Assembly: GCA_034401135.1 (NCBI GenBank) | Contig: JAWZSP010000002.1 | Location: forward strand, 806,001 to 870,000 | DNA: 64,000 nt | Source of the DNA: Volutella citrinella | Lineage: Eukaryota > Ascomycota > Sordariomycetes > Hypocreales > Nectriaceae | Direction: 5' to 3' | The notes under the pieces: generated by a model | What the model saw: the letters and a program-made list of their open reading frames with translations, nothing else | What the model was told of the DNA's origin: nothing | Database searches by the model: none | Shown here: piece by piece, positions 10,662 through 22,537 of the stretch | How the letters are laid out: each line of letters starts with the position of its first letter | How positions within the stretch are numbered: position 1 is the stretch's first letter | Program-made: the position numbers and the translations under genes

Positions 10662-12002
10662 GATCTGTGAAGGTGTGTTGGGGATACAAATTGGTGACTA
10701 TGCGCTTCCAGTCTATGTTGCTGGTTTAGACAATTTCTTTCTTACAGGTCCGGATGCATCTCTTATACTCGACAGTACGGTTCGCAGGTCCGCCTTGGCA
10801 GGGCACGCTCGGGTTTGTCAGATGGTGCAGCCATCCCATCTGAGACGTTGGGCGTCCTGGGCTGGGTTTCCTATCCTGCATCCATGTTGCTTGCGTAGCC
10901 CATGCCATGTAGTCTACACAGTTGACGCGGTCATGCAGATGGGCATCGTACTTGGTGATGACCATTTCATCAGCGACCGTGGGGGTTTGTACAGGACAGG
11001 GTGATGAGGCGCCAAGAGCTACGGACAGACGGCTGGCGCCATGGTCTACGGCTCAGCGCCGTCGCGGCGTCGGATTCGGATTGATGGGAGCCCATTACCC
11101 CGATGACGACGACCACCACCACCACTCCGGGGGCGGCATCGTCGTCGTAATGGGATTTCAGGGTGCAGGGCAGTACACCGGTCCACGTAAGCAGAGGTCT
11201 AGCGGCGTATTGTCATCGTTGTATGCATACATAGAATGTAGAAAAGACCACGCCTTGCTCCAGCGATGCCAATTGAGGCAATCACGCTGCGAGCGCCGCA
11301 GCGAATTGGACGGGGCATGGACAGATATCTGTCTTTCTGGAGCCGCATGCCCCATGAATCATGATGACCCAGTCATTTGCCCAATGCCCAGTCAGAAGCG
11401 AGCGGCGCGCGGGTATCCTCGGTGTCAAGACCACCGCAAGCCGGGTTTGGCCACGGCGAACCGTAATTCCGCGATTTATCCCCAAGGCGGGAGGGGGGGC
11501 ATGATCAGAGTAAAAAAAAAAAAAAGGATACCGACGGACAAACTCACACGACTATTATGGGCCGCAGGGGTGCCGGCACTCTGCTATCGCTCTCAAATGC
11601 TGTTGGTGCAGGGCATTGGCTGGTGCGGCGGCCGGCGGCGTTTTGTGGACAGCATCATTGGACACAGCGCAAATGCCTGAGATAGCCGACGCTGCATTGC
11701 GCTACGTGACCAGATGGGTGCCGCAGTGAAGACAGCCGACCGCGGAACCCGTACACCACGCAGAAAAACCAGGTATTCGGCCGATCCCAGAGATAACAGC
11801 GGAATGAGCTGTCAGAAAGCCAGTCTCTATGGGGCCGAATGGCAGAGGGGAAATGGAAGAGGGCCGTTCAAAAAGCCATTGACGTCGGCTCTTGACTTGA
11901 TACTTCAATTTCTTCCTCTTGCATTCTGCCTTGCCTGCTCTTGATCTCACCAATAGACTTGCAATTACAAAAAGCCTTGATCCGCGCTAAAAGTGACACA
12001 CG
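10662..12002. promoter_or_regulatory. Divergent intergenic region, 1.3 kb
   Basis: It lies between the divergent GMC oxidoreductase (-) and aspartate aminotransferase (+) genes. Overlapping ORFs here have no recognisable homology and erratic codon use. The 3' third has a pyrimidine-rich leader just before the ATG at 12003. No defined operator was recognised. Confidence 0.5.
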
Positions 12003-13316
12003 ATGGGTTCCATCTCGCCTTCCACCACGCTTTCTTCCGTCCAGCAATCCGCCTTTGTCGGTGCCTTTGCTCTCCAGGCCGAGTTCCTCCGTGACACGGA
12101 TGAGCGCAAGGTGAATCTAGGCATTGGTGCATACCGTGACGGCCACGGACTACCATGGACACTGCCTGCTGTCAAGGAGGTCGGTCCATCTGTGCTGACA
12201 TTCTACTGTGTAGCGGACCCTTGCTGACGATCGTAGGCCAAAGCCCGCCTTGACATTGTGTCGTCGGCTCACGAGTATCTCCCCCTACAAGGCGACGAGC
12301 AGTTCACAGCACTGGCGCGGCAGGTCATCCTCGGAAAGGAGCTCGACGCAAACATCTCTGCCTCCATCGGCTCCATCCACACCGTATCAGGCACCGGAGC
12401 CAACTGCATCGTCGCCGGCTTCGTCGGTGCACACCTGAAGCCCAAAAACATCTGGTTCCCCGACCCAACGTGGGACAACCACCCGCACACATGGACACAA
12501 AACGCCCCCGATGTCCAGCAACGCACCTATCCTTACTACGAGCCTACGAAGCGAGCATTCGACTTCAAGGGCCTTATTAACACGCTTCGAAATGAAGCCG
12601 AGGTCGGTGACGCCGTCCTGCTGCACGCCTGCGCCCACAACCCCACAGGTCTGGACCCGTCCAAGGCGCAGTGGGAGGAGATTGCCAACGTCTGCGAGTC
12701 CAAGCAGCTCTTCGCCATCTTCGACGCCGCCTACCAGGGATTCGCATCCGGGAACCTGGACGAGGACGCGTGGGCCGTGAGACACTTTGCATCCCGGCCC
12801 TCCATCGAGCTGGCCATCTGCCAGTCCTTCTCCAAGAACCTCGGCCTCTATGGCGAGCGCGTCGGCGCCCTCCACGTCGTCGCCTCACGCACAGCCGGAG
12901 GCAGCCCAGGCCTCGCCATCAGGAGCCTACTAGTGGATTGGCAGCGGGGAACCGTATCCATGGCGCCGCTCTTTGGCTCGCGCGTGGCCAAGGAGGTGAT
13001 GGGCAGCGAGGACCTGTTCAAGAAGTGGAAGGGCGACCTCGCGACGATGAGCGGCCGGCTGCAGGAGATGCGACAGGCGCTGTACGATGAGCTGATCGTG
13101 CTCAAGACGCCGGGGACTTGGGGCCATGTGCTCGAGCAGATTGGCATGTTTTCGTACACGGGGCTAGATGAGAAGCAGGTGGATATGCTGAAGAAGGACT
13201 ACCACGTCTTCCTGATGGACACGGGCCGACTGTCTATCTGCGGTCTGAGGGAGTCCAATGTGAGATATGTAGCCGAGTCTATCGATAGTGTCGTGCGACG
13301 CAGCCAGACGGCGTGA
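12003..13316 (+). CDS. Aspartate aminotransferase (class I PLP enzyme)
   Basis: Exons 12003-12179 and 12237-13316, separated by a 57-base intron with branch site GCTGAC, give 418 residues, close to the size of cytosolic AspAT. The enzyme interconverts aspartate and 2-oxoglutarate with oxaloacetate and glutamate. Hallmarks are VNLGIGAYRD near the N-terminus, TVSGTGANC, NPTWDNH-like FPDPTWDNH, HACAHNPTGLDP, FDAAYQGFASG, the PLP lysine in QSFSKNLGLYGERVG (Lys259) and the substrate-carboxylate arginine in SICGLRESN. No mitochondrial presequence is evident. The donor GTCGGT is weak, but the join restores VKEAKARLD as in relatives. The gene could be a duplicated, pathway-dedicated copy; nothing in the sequence proves that. 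Confidence 0.92.
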
Positions 13317-13542
13317 GTTTTGCCTAGGAGTAATAAAAGTCTACAAGTTGAAGCGACTACGGTTGTTGTTCAGGACGTGTCGCTTGTGGATGAACCGACA
13401 GAGGGTAGCACTTTGAGGCCACCACATGGGTTTCTTGTCACATGATATCAAAGAGACGGTGTGTCGCACAATGGTATCATAAATCACAGCTACTCCATCT
13501 AGACATGATTCACCCGAAATAGCTTCCCCCACACGCTCAATA

Positions 13543-14262
13543 TCAAGCCGACGCAGCCAGCAACGCGTCCTGCCAGGCGCAGTGCGCCGACAAGACAGCC
13601 ATGATAGCCCAGTGCCGCCCCAATTCCCCCGTTGCGCCGCTGCCCACAAACTCAAACTGTCCAACTTTTGTCCTGCTCATCTTGGCCCACGCAAAGACGG
13701 CCACGATCTCGTAGCCGTCGCTCGAGAAGCCCTCACCAGACCCCCTCCTCACATCGTCGCCGCCCATCCCGGCGCCCATCCGCATCAGCTTCATGCCCGA
13801 GCTCGACTGTCCCATGTGCTTGACCTCGTCGCCCCCCGAGTGGCGCCACTCAAACTTCTCGACGTGCGCGCTCTCGCCCTCGCCGACCGTGATGCCGAAC
13901 CAGTACTTCTGCTTCCTGACGACCCCATCCACCTTGACGCGCTCCGTGGTTGCGCTAATGCCCGCTCCGGGGATGGCGGGCAGGTGGATGTCGAAACAGA
14001 GGTCCTTGGTGCCTCTTGCGGACACGGCAAGCGGCGCCGCGTCGGTGCTGGGGCCGGCGTGGAGGACCATGTGGCCGTATGCGCCCTCGACGACGTTGAG
14101 GTGGTACCACGCCTCTCCGGTCTCGTCGTCGACAATCTTGAGGATGATTTTGGATAGAGAGAAGATGGCGTCTGACATGAACTTTTTGGGGAACAGCGGG
14201 TTTCTGGCTGCTATTTCGGCAGACATTTCTAGAGGAGGGATTTTGGAGTCGGACTGGCCCAT
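13543..14262 (-). CDS. Conserved fungal hypothetical protein, possible tubby/LURP1-like fold
   Basis: A single exon of 239 residues from the ATG at 14262; an in-frame extension upstream lacks support. The N-terminus MGQSDSK has Gly2 and Ser6 and so fits an N-myristoylation site. The body is mostly short beta strands (IILKIVDDETGEAWYHL, VLHAGPS, KYWFGITVGEG, YEIVAVFAWAKM, VGQFEFVG), which recalls the beta-barrel of tubby C-terminal/LURP-one-like proteins. This resemblance is by eye only. The C-terminus is moderately hydrophobic and could be a weak membrane or helix segment. Function unknown. Confidence 0.6.
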   Translation of the reverse strand: MGQSDSKIPPLEMSAEIAARNPLFPKKFMSDAIFSLSKIILKIVDDETGEAWYHLNVVEGAYGHMVLHAGPSTDAAPLAVSARGTKDLCFDIHLPAIPGAGISATTERVKVDGVVRKQKYWFGITVGEGESAHVEKFEWRHSGGDEVKHMGQSSSGMKLMRMGAGMGGDDVRRGSGEGFSSDGYEIVAVFAWAKMSRTKVGQFEFVGSGATGELGRHWAIMAVLSAHCAWQDALLAASA

Positions 14263-15001
14263 GGTGATAAATTGGATGATGATCTTGCAGTTGAGATGGA
14301 TGTTGAGGACGATGACGATGGAGGTCAGAAGGGGATCCCCGTTGACATATATAATTGTTGTTCCCTTGATATCCCTCCACTTGAACCCACAAGGCGAAGT
14401 AGGGCTGACACGCTCAGACCAACCCAAGATTCATCGCAACATGCCTCCAGATTAGGACTAAGAGATGACCTTCGCCCCACTTCAGAGTCGTGAGGATCTC
14501 AAAATAGCCCAAAGCGGGTAATCCTGCGCCGAGCCACACGAGATGCATTCTATCCCGACTGCACGTCACATTCATGAGTCGAGCTTGTGGCAGTGCAGCC
14601 TTATTCGACTTTGTTTATTGTGATTTCATTACGGGGGTTCGCTCTGTGTAGTTGTTCGTGTTGTAGGAAAAATGGTTGGCATCAAGCGACAACTTTCCTG
14701 ATGCGCCAACGGTACGAACGTCCGAGGACAAAATCTTCATCTTAAGTTAGGAAGACACGCAGTGTCCAATCTACTCTTTGTTTTCGCTGGTCTTTAGGAA
14801 TATTCCATCTGCCTTTTGAGTCTTTCAGCGAAATCCCCGAGTCAACCAGTGCCCGGCGTGCAACAGGCCTTGCTCTAGGGTATGCGTTGATCGCGTCCAA
14901 GAACTAATAATGAGTAGATAGGTCTAAAACATTATGAAGCTCATATATAGGCAATCTATCAATACTTCAACTAACATACGACATCTATTTTTATAGCCCA
15001 A
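14263..15001. other. Intergenic stretch, no gene seen
   Basis: 739 bases between the head of the preceding minus-strand gene and the 3' end of the ABC transporter gene. It becomes AT-rich towards 14890-15000, as expected for a 3' untranslated end. No ORF of note. Confidence 0.5.
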
Positions 15002-18000
15002 TTACTGCACCGCTATTTTCGCCGCGTCGCACAGCGCTCTGAAGAGGCTGTCGGATTTGCCAAGCAGATTCGGAATCGAATCAAACTCGGCAACCCTGCC
15101 ATTGTCCATCACGATGACCGTGTTGCATGTAGCAATAATAGTATCCAGGCGATGAGCGACAGTAATGACCGTCGCGTCTTCTAACACCTCGTTCAGCATC
15201 ACCTGAAGCTCGGCATCAGCCCTTCCGTCAATCGATGCCGTAGCCTCGTCCAGAATGGCGATCCTGGATCGTCGAACGAGGGCACGCGCAATGGAAATCA
15301 GAGATCTTTGGCCCTGCGATATATTGGCGCCGTTCTCCTTGACCTCAGAATCTAAATTGAGACCTGAGTTGCTGCTGCTGGAGTCAACAGCCTGGTGCTT
15401 CTCAAGCTCCATCGAGTTGGGTCCGCTCGAGTCAGACTGATCGCCAGAAAGCCCGACTCGTCTCAGGCATTGGTTCAACCATTCGTCGTCATATTGCTGG
15501 AACGGATCGAGGTTGTATCGAACTGTTCCTGCGAGCAAAACGGCGTCTTGGCTGATGACCGAGAGGTTCGACCGAAGAAGGTTGAGACCAATGGTCTGAA
15601 TGTCGACGCCGTCGATGAGGACGCTGCCACTGGTTGGTTCCGTGATCCTCAGCAGCGCAGATACCACTGATCCATTGTTAGCTGGAACTCTCACATGATC
15701 GGTGTTGTGTGCACTTACGGGTTGACTTTCCTGCGCCGGTGCGGCCCACAACTCCGACCTTGTCACCGGGCTTGATATCTAGCGTGACGTCTTTGAGCGC
15801 CGGCTCAAGTCCCGGGCGATGGCTGAGAGTGAGAGACTGGAACTGGACACGGCCGACACTTGGCCATTTGCTCGACCTGAGCTTGTCATCCACGTCCTTC
15901 ACCTCATGTGCAGGCTCTTGATCAAGATTGAACGCGTAATGGAGCAGTCGCTCGACCGAGTTCATATTGTTCTCAATTTCCGCGCTCTGGCGGATCATGT
16001 TTCCAAAGACTGCCTGGGCGGTGACGACGTACGATAGCACGACGCCACCGGACGATGGGTCGAGCGTCCCTCGAAGCCCGACGACAAGGAGACCAGCAGC
16101 GAGGACCAGGACCGCTCCACAGAGATCTAGGCGCAGGTTGAGCCACCGCTGGCAGGACACCGATAGCCAATACGCAGTGTTCTCGGTATCGATCTTGCTG
16201 GCGTTGTCTTGCAGGAACCGCGAGACGGCGCCGTATGCCTTGAGTGTGGGCAGGCCCGACAACGATTCGCCAAAGTGCTCGTAGATGCGGCTTCGCAGCA
16301 GGTTATTAAGGCGCCGCAGCTCACGCGCCGAGGGCCGGTAGTACATGCCGGTCCAGATGTAGACGAGCAGAAGCACAAAGGCAATGGCGACGAACCAGGG
16401 CACCACGATGGCGACGACGAGGATGGTAGCAATGACCTGCACAGTGGTCGAGATGAAAAGCCGCAGAGTCTCGCCCACGACATTGTCCACTGCATCAACG
16501 TCCCTGCTGAACCGGTGTGTGATGCGGCCCTGGGGAGTCGTGTCGAAGAAGGCGACGGGCGCGTGCAAGACGCTCGAGATGGCGACGCGGTGGAGCTTGT
16601 TGGAGCACCAGAAGCAGAAGAAGGCAAAGGTTGCGCTCATGCAGAACAGGCCGAGTGACTGTCCGATGCCGAAGGCCGCGTAGCCGCCCATGTAGGCGTC
16701 TTCCGAGATGGACTTGTACCGGTTGTCCTGCCACCAGCTGAGCCAGAGCGGCGAGACGACGTTGGTGCCCATGTAGATGGAGATGGATGTGACCAAGAGA
16801 GGAATGGTAAGCCAGGCGTTGCCCATCAGCAGGTATCGGATGTACGTCTTTCCGCTGACGGTTCCGACCAGTCTCTCCTCTTTTTGCATGATTTCCTTGC
16901 CTCGGGCTCCCTTCTTCTTGGACTGGGGCTCGGCGGCGTCCTTCTCGTTTGCCGGAGCTGCCAATGGCTTTGATTCTTGTGATCCTTCGTCTGCCGATTC
17001 CGAGTCCAGCTCAGGGTTGGCCAGCGATGAACCAGCAAATCTTGAAAAGGCACCGTCACGAACAGAAAGAGCTTCATACGAGCCCTGCTCGACGATGCGG
17101 CCATTTTCCATGTAGACAATATGATCCGCCTGTCTAGCAAAAACCATAGAATGTGTGACCAGAACAATCGTGGCCTCGTTGTCCAGCCGTGCCTTATTGA
17201 CAGCTAGGTTGAAGACACGGGAACCAACGTGGGCGTCAAGTGCAGAGAAGGAGTCGTCAAGGAACAGCAACGGGCTTTTGCCATAGATAGCTCTGGCGAG
17301 ACTTATCCGCTGCTTCTGGCCACCGGATAGAGACACGCCCAACTCGCCAACGACGGTCATATCGCCATCGGGGAGTCGCTCAAGATCCTGATGTAGACAA
17401 CATCGAGTCAACACCTCATTGTACCATGCCAAGTCCAGAGGTCGGCCGAACACAATATTCTCCCGCACGGTTTCACTGAGGAGCCAAGCCGTCTGGGGGG
17501 CAAAGGCTAGCTGCGATGATGACGACGAAGACTCGACGTTGAGTCGGCACGAGCGAGCCTGGAGTTGCTGCATGTCTCCCATAAGAGCCCTGAATACTGA
17601 TGATTTGCCAGATGCAACGGGCCCAACGATGCACACAAGTTGGTTGCGCTTGACAACAAGGGAGTCAAGGAATAGTCTCTGGCTGCCCTGAGCGACAACC
17701 TTCTTGGCAGTTTCTGAAGGTGAATCTGTCTTATTCTTCTTAGCCTCGTCCTGTGCTGCCATCAACTCCTCATCATCGTGATATGCAAAGGTGGCATCCT
17801 TGACATAAATCATCGCGTCCATACTCGAGCCCTCTCCTGACTTTTCATCAGTGTCTGGGGTGTCTTGGGCGCTGGTGGAACTCTTATCGGAAGCGACCAT
17901 GAAGGTAGCTAGGCGCTCCAAGGCAGCTCGCGAGTCCGCAATAGCTGATAGTGCTACAGGCAGAGCCTGAAGGGGCGTTCGTAGAAGAAGAAAGAAAGCA

Positions 18001-19250
18001 AGGGCAGAGAAAACCACGCCAGCATCCATGCCGGTTTTACTGGTAGCCCCGTAACACACAATGCTGACCACGGCGGCAAGAGTGGGAGCCGTGTAAGAGA
18101 CTGAGATGTTGAGGGCCCGGAAGAGCATCCTCTTGCGGATGTACACCACTTCGTCGGACCTCAGGTCTCCGATTTTTGCGAGCAAGCTCTTCTCATACGC
18201 GTTGGTTTTGACAAGGCGAATGGTTGATACGGCCTCAATGACGGCGTTGACACGGGCGTCTGTGAAGGGCATGCTGCCTCTGCGAAGACGAAGCAACTGG
18301 CGTGTCATAAATGTCTGAAGAGGATACAGCAGGGCCAACAAGCCGAACCCAGGAAGAGCGCTGTAGCCGATAGACCATGCCGTCAGGGCGAAGCACAGCA
18401 TGATCTGGAGGATGCTGGTCCAAGAGGTGTGGAAGAAGCCGCAGCAGAAATCCAGGCGCGTCACATCGGCGCTCATCAAGCTCATCAGCTTGCCCTTGCC
18501 AAGGCCATGTTTGAGCTTGGCCCGCTCACCGAGCTGCGTCGTGGCCCGACGGTAGATGACGTGCAGCAGCGCGGCGCGCAGCATGACGCCCGTGGTGTAA
18601 GAGCGGTAGAAGCCGTGGACGTTGGACGTGACGGAGAAGACGAGCACCAGGAAAAGGCCGACGGCGTACCCGAACCCGGCTCGCTGGGCCTGCTGCGAGG
18701 GGTCGGACAGGGTGTTGATGAGGAAGCGGATGAGCAGCGGCGCGACCATCTGCGACAGGTCGCCGCACAGCTTGAGCAGGCCGCCGAGCCAGAACCATCG
18801 GAAGCAGACGTCGTTGAGAGCCAACGTCAAGACGGTGGCATCAGTGGTGCGCCTCGCCCAGAAAGGTCTCCATTTGAAGAACCCCGAGGGGGCTACCCGG
18901 CTCTTGTTGGTCTCCAGCCGCGAGGCCCAGGCGCTTTCGAGACGGTCAGCGTGGTCTTCGGCCAGCCTGCTGCTGGGCATATCATAGAGGTCATCTGCCT
19001 GAAGAGGCCTGGTGTATCCCGTCCTGAAGATAGGGTTGAGCCAACTGAAGGTCAGGGTGGACAAGGGGTTTGCCGTCAACTCGGGGAACTCGACCTTGTC
19101 CCCGGGGATTGCGCCCTCGATGCTGCTGGGTTCGGACGGGCCGTGCGAGTGCCGCGCTGCTACGCGCTTCTCGATTGGTTTTGTTGACAGAAAGGGCACT
19201 CTTCTGTACCATTTCCTGGGAGGGAAGCTCTTCCCGTCGTTGCTGGCCAT
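15002..19250 (-). CDS. ABCC (MRP/YOR1-type) full ABC transporter, siderophore cluster
   Basis: Exons 15719-19250 and 15002-15666 with a 52-base intron placed exactly inside the second Walker A motif; the join restores GRTGAGKSTLVSALLRI. The product has 1,398 residues arranged TMD1-NBD1-TMD2-NBD2. NBD1 has Walker A GPVASGKSS (about residue 543), signature LSGGQKQRISLARA (about 640) and Walker B FLDDSFSALD, with Asp in place of the catalytic Glu, as is common in ABCC NBD1. NBD2 has ISQGQRSLISIARAL and AILDEATASID with the Glu kept, so only one site should hydrolyse ATP fast. A linker rich in Lys and Glu follows NBD1. The start is the ATG of MASNDGKS; the reading frame extends upstream only from non-ATG codons. 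It is divergent from the SidF-like gene. An ABCC gene sits in the Aspergillus fusarinine cluster too, so a role in siderophore or breakdown-product export is likely but inferred. Confidence 0.92.
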
Positions 19251-20727
19251 GGTGGACTGCCTGTGCGAGTACCGTAGCACCTAGACAATTGTCAGAACAG
19301 AAGGCATGGGTGCATGTCTCGTCCACTCACTCACTCACTGGCTCTCTCTGATTTCGTCAAAGTCAGCTAACAGCTCGTCTTGCCACTCACGTACTGCCCA
19401 GATGACAAGACAGCATCCGGAATTCGGGCATCGGAAAGTGACTCCGATTGCGGACGCAGCACCGACGCACGAACGGGACGGCCTGCGACACGGCAACAAG
19501 AACATGCACAGTGTGAGCCCACCCCAGCGTGAGCATGTTTTCGTGTTGAAGCTTGGCATTAGTTAATCTTGTCGCATCCGCTGCACATCCACACCCACAA
19601 CGCGGCGGCGCAGGGAACCCCGGCAAACCTAAACGCTAAAAGCCCTTGAAGCCGCCCAAGGCGCATCCTAAATTTGGGCCTGTGAGAGCCGGCCGTTGGT
19701 GCGATCCCTTCCCGAACCGGCACCAGCCCGCCCCCCGCCCCCCGCCCCTTCGATCGGCTGAGGCTTTTCATTTCCCTTTGGGCTCTAGTACCAACTGTGC
19801 TGTTTAGCTTGTACGGTGGGGAACTGGGCTTCGGCCTCAAAATTTATGACAACAGGGCAAAACTGCGTGACGATCGGGGATCGTCGTCTGCGTGAGTGAT
19901 TTTATCTGATCACCCGCCTTGTCGGGGATGGGGACTGCAGATGGATGAGGAACGGACGGGATTGGGCAAACGAGTTCCTCCGCCTTGATATGACGTAACA
20001 TGGGCTATGGGCGAGGCTGGTAGGATTCCATCTACAAGCGCAGCGCGCCGAGGCATTCCCCTTTGTTACCTTGGTTCCACTAGCCGGGGATGCATAACGT
20101 GTTAAAGTCAAGTCTTCGTCCTATCGGCTGTAGAACTGGAGCACGTAATTACGGCCACTGCAGCACGCACACGGTACCTCTGGCTGACTGGCCCGCCAAG
20201 AGTGCCCCATAGGGTCCTGGGGCATTGCTGGGCTGCTGAGGGTAGCATGAAGCCGTAAGCCAGCCAAGACCGCAGCTGACCCCTTGACGCAGGTGGCTAA
20301 TGCCGACTCCCGTGCTATGCCAAGAATGTATAGGCCGGCGGTTCGGAGACCGAAGATTGTCATGGATTGGTAAAAACAAGGATCAGACTGGTCCGTCAGT
20401 CCGTCCCGGGGTGGCCGTTACATGTGGTCGGATGGTAGGTGTCCGACCAGGCACAGAAGAGAGTCTTGATGACGACGCCGCCTCGAGGGAAGATATATTA
20501 CTTGTCCGAGCGCCCTTGTAGTCTCGTTGTGAACCTCACTGGACCCTTGAGACTTTAAGCTTAAATTTGGCCTCATCTTTATCTTGGTGATATCTCATTC
20601 AACCCCTGTAAGTACCTTCTACACACTCGGCAGTAGGTGCCGAACCCTGCCTCTGCCGAGAAGAATTGATCTTGGTTGGAAGATTAGCTAACACTGCCGC
20701 GTAGTCTAAATCAACTTCAACTTCACA
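19251..20727. promoter_or_regulatory. Divergent promoter of ABC transporter and SidF-like genes
   Basis: This 1.48-kb region separates two divergent cluster genes. It carries one ATCWGATAA site (annotated separately), a short CACT repeat near 19322-19337, and C-rich tracts near 19728-19748. No convincing ORF is inside it. Confidence 0.7.
19902..19910 (-). promoter_or_regulatory. SreA-type GATA site ATCAGATAA
   Basis: The plus strand reads TTATCTGAT, so the minus strand reads ATCAGATAA, a perfect match to ATCWGATAA, the extended motif of the iron-sensing GATA repressor SreA in Aspergillus. It lies 652 bases from the ABC transporter start and 818 from the SidF-like start and can serve both. 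Confidence 0.6.
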
Positions 20728-22053
20728 ATGGGCAGCATTATTGACGTGCACCCTCGCGCCAATGCGTCACTCAACGTCATGGGCAGCATCATCGATGCGC
20801 AGCCTGACAGCAAGGCCCCGGCCCAGTTGTCCAACACAGTTCTGTTCAAACTCCCAGACGGAGAATCAGAGGTGTGGATCGGCAGCAACTCCAAAGGCAC
20901 AGGCTCTGGCACTGAATATGTCGTCGGATCTGGCAATGTGGCCCTGGCTTGGTGGACGACGGACGGCACAAAGACCAGAGTCTCACCAGCCATGGTCAAC
21001 GACGACAGGGCAGAGTCTGACTCCGTGTTTCAGCTGCAACTACTGAATCTGGAGTCGGCATACTCTCGTTCCCAGACGAATGGAAGCCGCGAGAATGACC
21101 AGAGCCTCGCCCTTGCATGGGCAGCAGTGTACGCTCTATGGCTGCACCCCGAGCACAGAGATGATGACCTGATTGCCATATCCGTGGACAATCAGCGAGT
21201 GGGAGACTACCTGCAGTGCACGGGTCTGGGAGTGCTATCCCCATTCTCGGGCGACACTCCCATCTACTGGCTTTTCCGGGAAGCCTTCTGGCAGGGCGCT
21301 GGTGCTCCAGACTCGCAGCACTGGCTCCAGAACCGCCCCGAGGTGACCAAGTTCCCCGGGTTCAACGGCACTCTCGGTGCCTTCCCCAGCCAGCTCGGGT
21401 TCACCCGCAACGGCAACGTCTGCACGGTTCACCCGGTCCGTCCAGCCAAGCCCGCGCCTGGAGCCATCGTCTACTCGCGCTTCATCGTCGAGCTTGGGCA
21501 GCAGCTACGGATCCGACACATTGACGCAGAGAACCCGACGCACTTTGAGGCATACAAGCGGTGGCAGAACTCTGACCGCGTCAACGCATCATGGAAGGAG
21601 CGCGGGCCAGATGAGCACCACCGGGCATACCTGGCCAAGCAGCTGGCCGATCCTCACACCATGTCGTGCGTGTTTGAGTGGGACGGCGAGCTCGCGGGGT
21701 ACACGGAGCTGGGGTGGGTCAAGGAGGACAACGCGGCGTGCTTCTTCAACTCCAACTGCAACACGGTGGTGGGCGAGTACGACCAGAACTCGCACATCAT
21801 TGTCGGCGAGGAGAGGTTCCGCGGGGGCAAGCGGTACGAGGCGGTGGCGACGTCGATCAAGCACTGCTGCTTCCTGCGCGACCCGCGGACCAAGCAGGTG
21901 ATTGCCGAGCCCCGGTTCGATCTGTCCCATGTGCACATCCAGACCAAGTATCTGCCGCAGGAGAAGAAGAAGCGTTTCCACCTGCCGCACAAGACGGCGG
22001 TGCTGTTTGCTCTGCAGCGGGACCGCTTCTTCCAGGAGGCGCATCTGGTCTGA
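20728..22053 (+). CDS. sidF: Siderophore N5-hydroxyornithine acyltransferase (SidF/AlcB-type GNAT)
   Basis: 441 residues without introns, close to the size of known SidF proteins. SidF-type enzymes transfer an acyl group (anhydromevalonyl in SidF, acetyl in the related SidL) from CoA to N5-hydroxyornithine, giving the hydroxamate that the NRPS assembles. The C-terminal half is the AlcB/IucB-like GNAT domain: LRIRHIDAENPTHFEAYKRW, HRAYLAKQLADPHTMSCVFEW, GYTELGWVKEDNA, then EERFRGGKRYEAVATSIKHC and the C-terminal RDRFFQEA. The N-terminal half carries the SidF-specific region with ALAWAAVYALWLHPE. An oddity is that the first 17 residues are repeated almost exactly (MGSIIDVHP and MGSIIDAQP), with a second possible ATG at 20779. 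No peroxisomal targeting signal is seen at the C-terminus (HLV). The acyl donor cannot be decided from sequence. Confidence 0.88.
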   Translation: MGSIIDVHPRANASLNVMGSIIDAQPDSKAPAQLSNTVLFKLPDGESEVWIGSNSKGTGSGTEYVVGSGNVALAWWTTDGTKTRVSPAMVNDDRAESDSVFQLQLLNLESAYSRSQTNGSRENDQSLALAWAAVYALWLHPEHRDDDLIAISVDNQRVGDYLQCTGLGVLSPFSGDTPIYWLFREAFWQGAGAPDSQHWLQNRPEVTKFPGFNGTLGAFPSQLGFTRNGNVCTVHPVRPAKPAPGAIVYSRFIVELGQQLRIRHIDAENPTHFEAYKRWQNSDRVNASWKERGPDEHHRAYLAKQLADPHTMSCVFEWDGELAGYTELGWVKEDNAACFFNSNCNTVVGEYDQNSHIIVGEERFRGGKRYEAVATSIKHCCFLRDPRTKQVIAEPRFDLSHVHIQTKYLPQEKKKRFHLPHKTAVLFALQRDRFFQEAHLV

Positions 22054-22116
22054 TGGGGAATGATAGGATGGGAATGACGGGATGGGAATGAAGGGATGGG
22101 GATGTGACGGGATGGC
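22052..22116. repeat. Minisatellite, about 4 copies of a 14-base GATGGGAATGANGG unit
   Basis: Starting at the stop codon of the SidF-like gene there are four to five imperfect copies of a G-rich unit, GATGGGAATGA plus two or three bases. It lies in the 3' untranslated region and should vary in length between strains. Confidence 0.8.
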
Positions 22117-22515
22117 GTAGCATAGCCACAATGGCGGCAAGGGTGGGAAGCAAACAGAACAGAATGATGTGATTTGATAGGATGGCTGCTTCAAGAGGCT
22201 TGAGGGAATATACAGCCCGAGTGACGTGACGTCAGCAGCTAATGCAGCTAGTCAATCAAGGTTATTTTACTCATGATTCCTCTTCACTTCTAGCCGCAGT
22301 TGGCTGCGAGTGTCATGGCTGTGAGTGGTTGTTGCATCTCCGGCCGCTGCTGGTGGAAAAGAAAATATGGTGCTGGACAAGGTGATGGTCGAGATGGGGT
22401 GGCAAGAGGCAAGGGGCAAGGGTGTGGGTGGGGGAGGATGCAGGGAACCCAACAGTGCGAGGCTCACGGTGCTCCGTGCATGCCGTATTCGCTGTGGCTT
22501 GTGGGAAATCTCTGC

Positions 22516-22537
22516 ATCTGATAATCTAATCAGATAA
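22516..22537 (+). promoter_or_regulatory. Tandem SreA-type GATA sites ATCTGATAA and ATCAGATAA
   Basis: Two perfect ATCWGATAA motifs, at 22516-22524 and 22529-22537, stand 13 bases apart on the same face strand. The cores ATCTGAT and ATCAGAT also form an inverted repeat with a six-base spacer. The pair lies about 0.81 kb before the NRPS start. SreA represses siderophore genes under iron-replete conditions in Aspergillus; orthologues (SRE, Urbs1) bind the same core. Confidence 0.72.

Noticed and set aside
10922..11680. 252-codon ORF between the GMC and aminotransferase genes
   Set aside because: Contains a poly-His/Gly/Val patch from simple sequence, and no domain or homology pattern can be seen.
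18429..19187. Plus-strand ORF of 252 codons
   Set aside because: Antisense shadow of the GC-rich first part of the ABC transporter gene; Glu/Gln/Arg-rich translation typical of a shadow frame.
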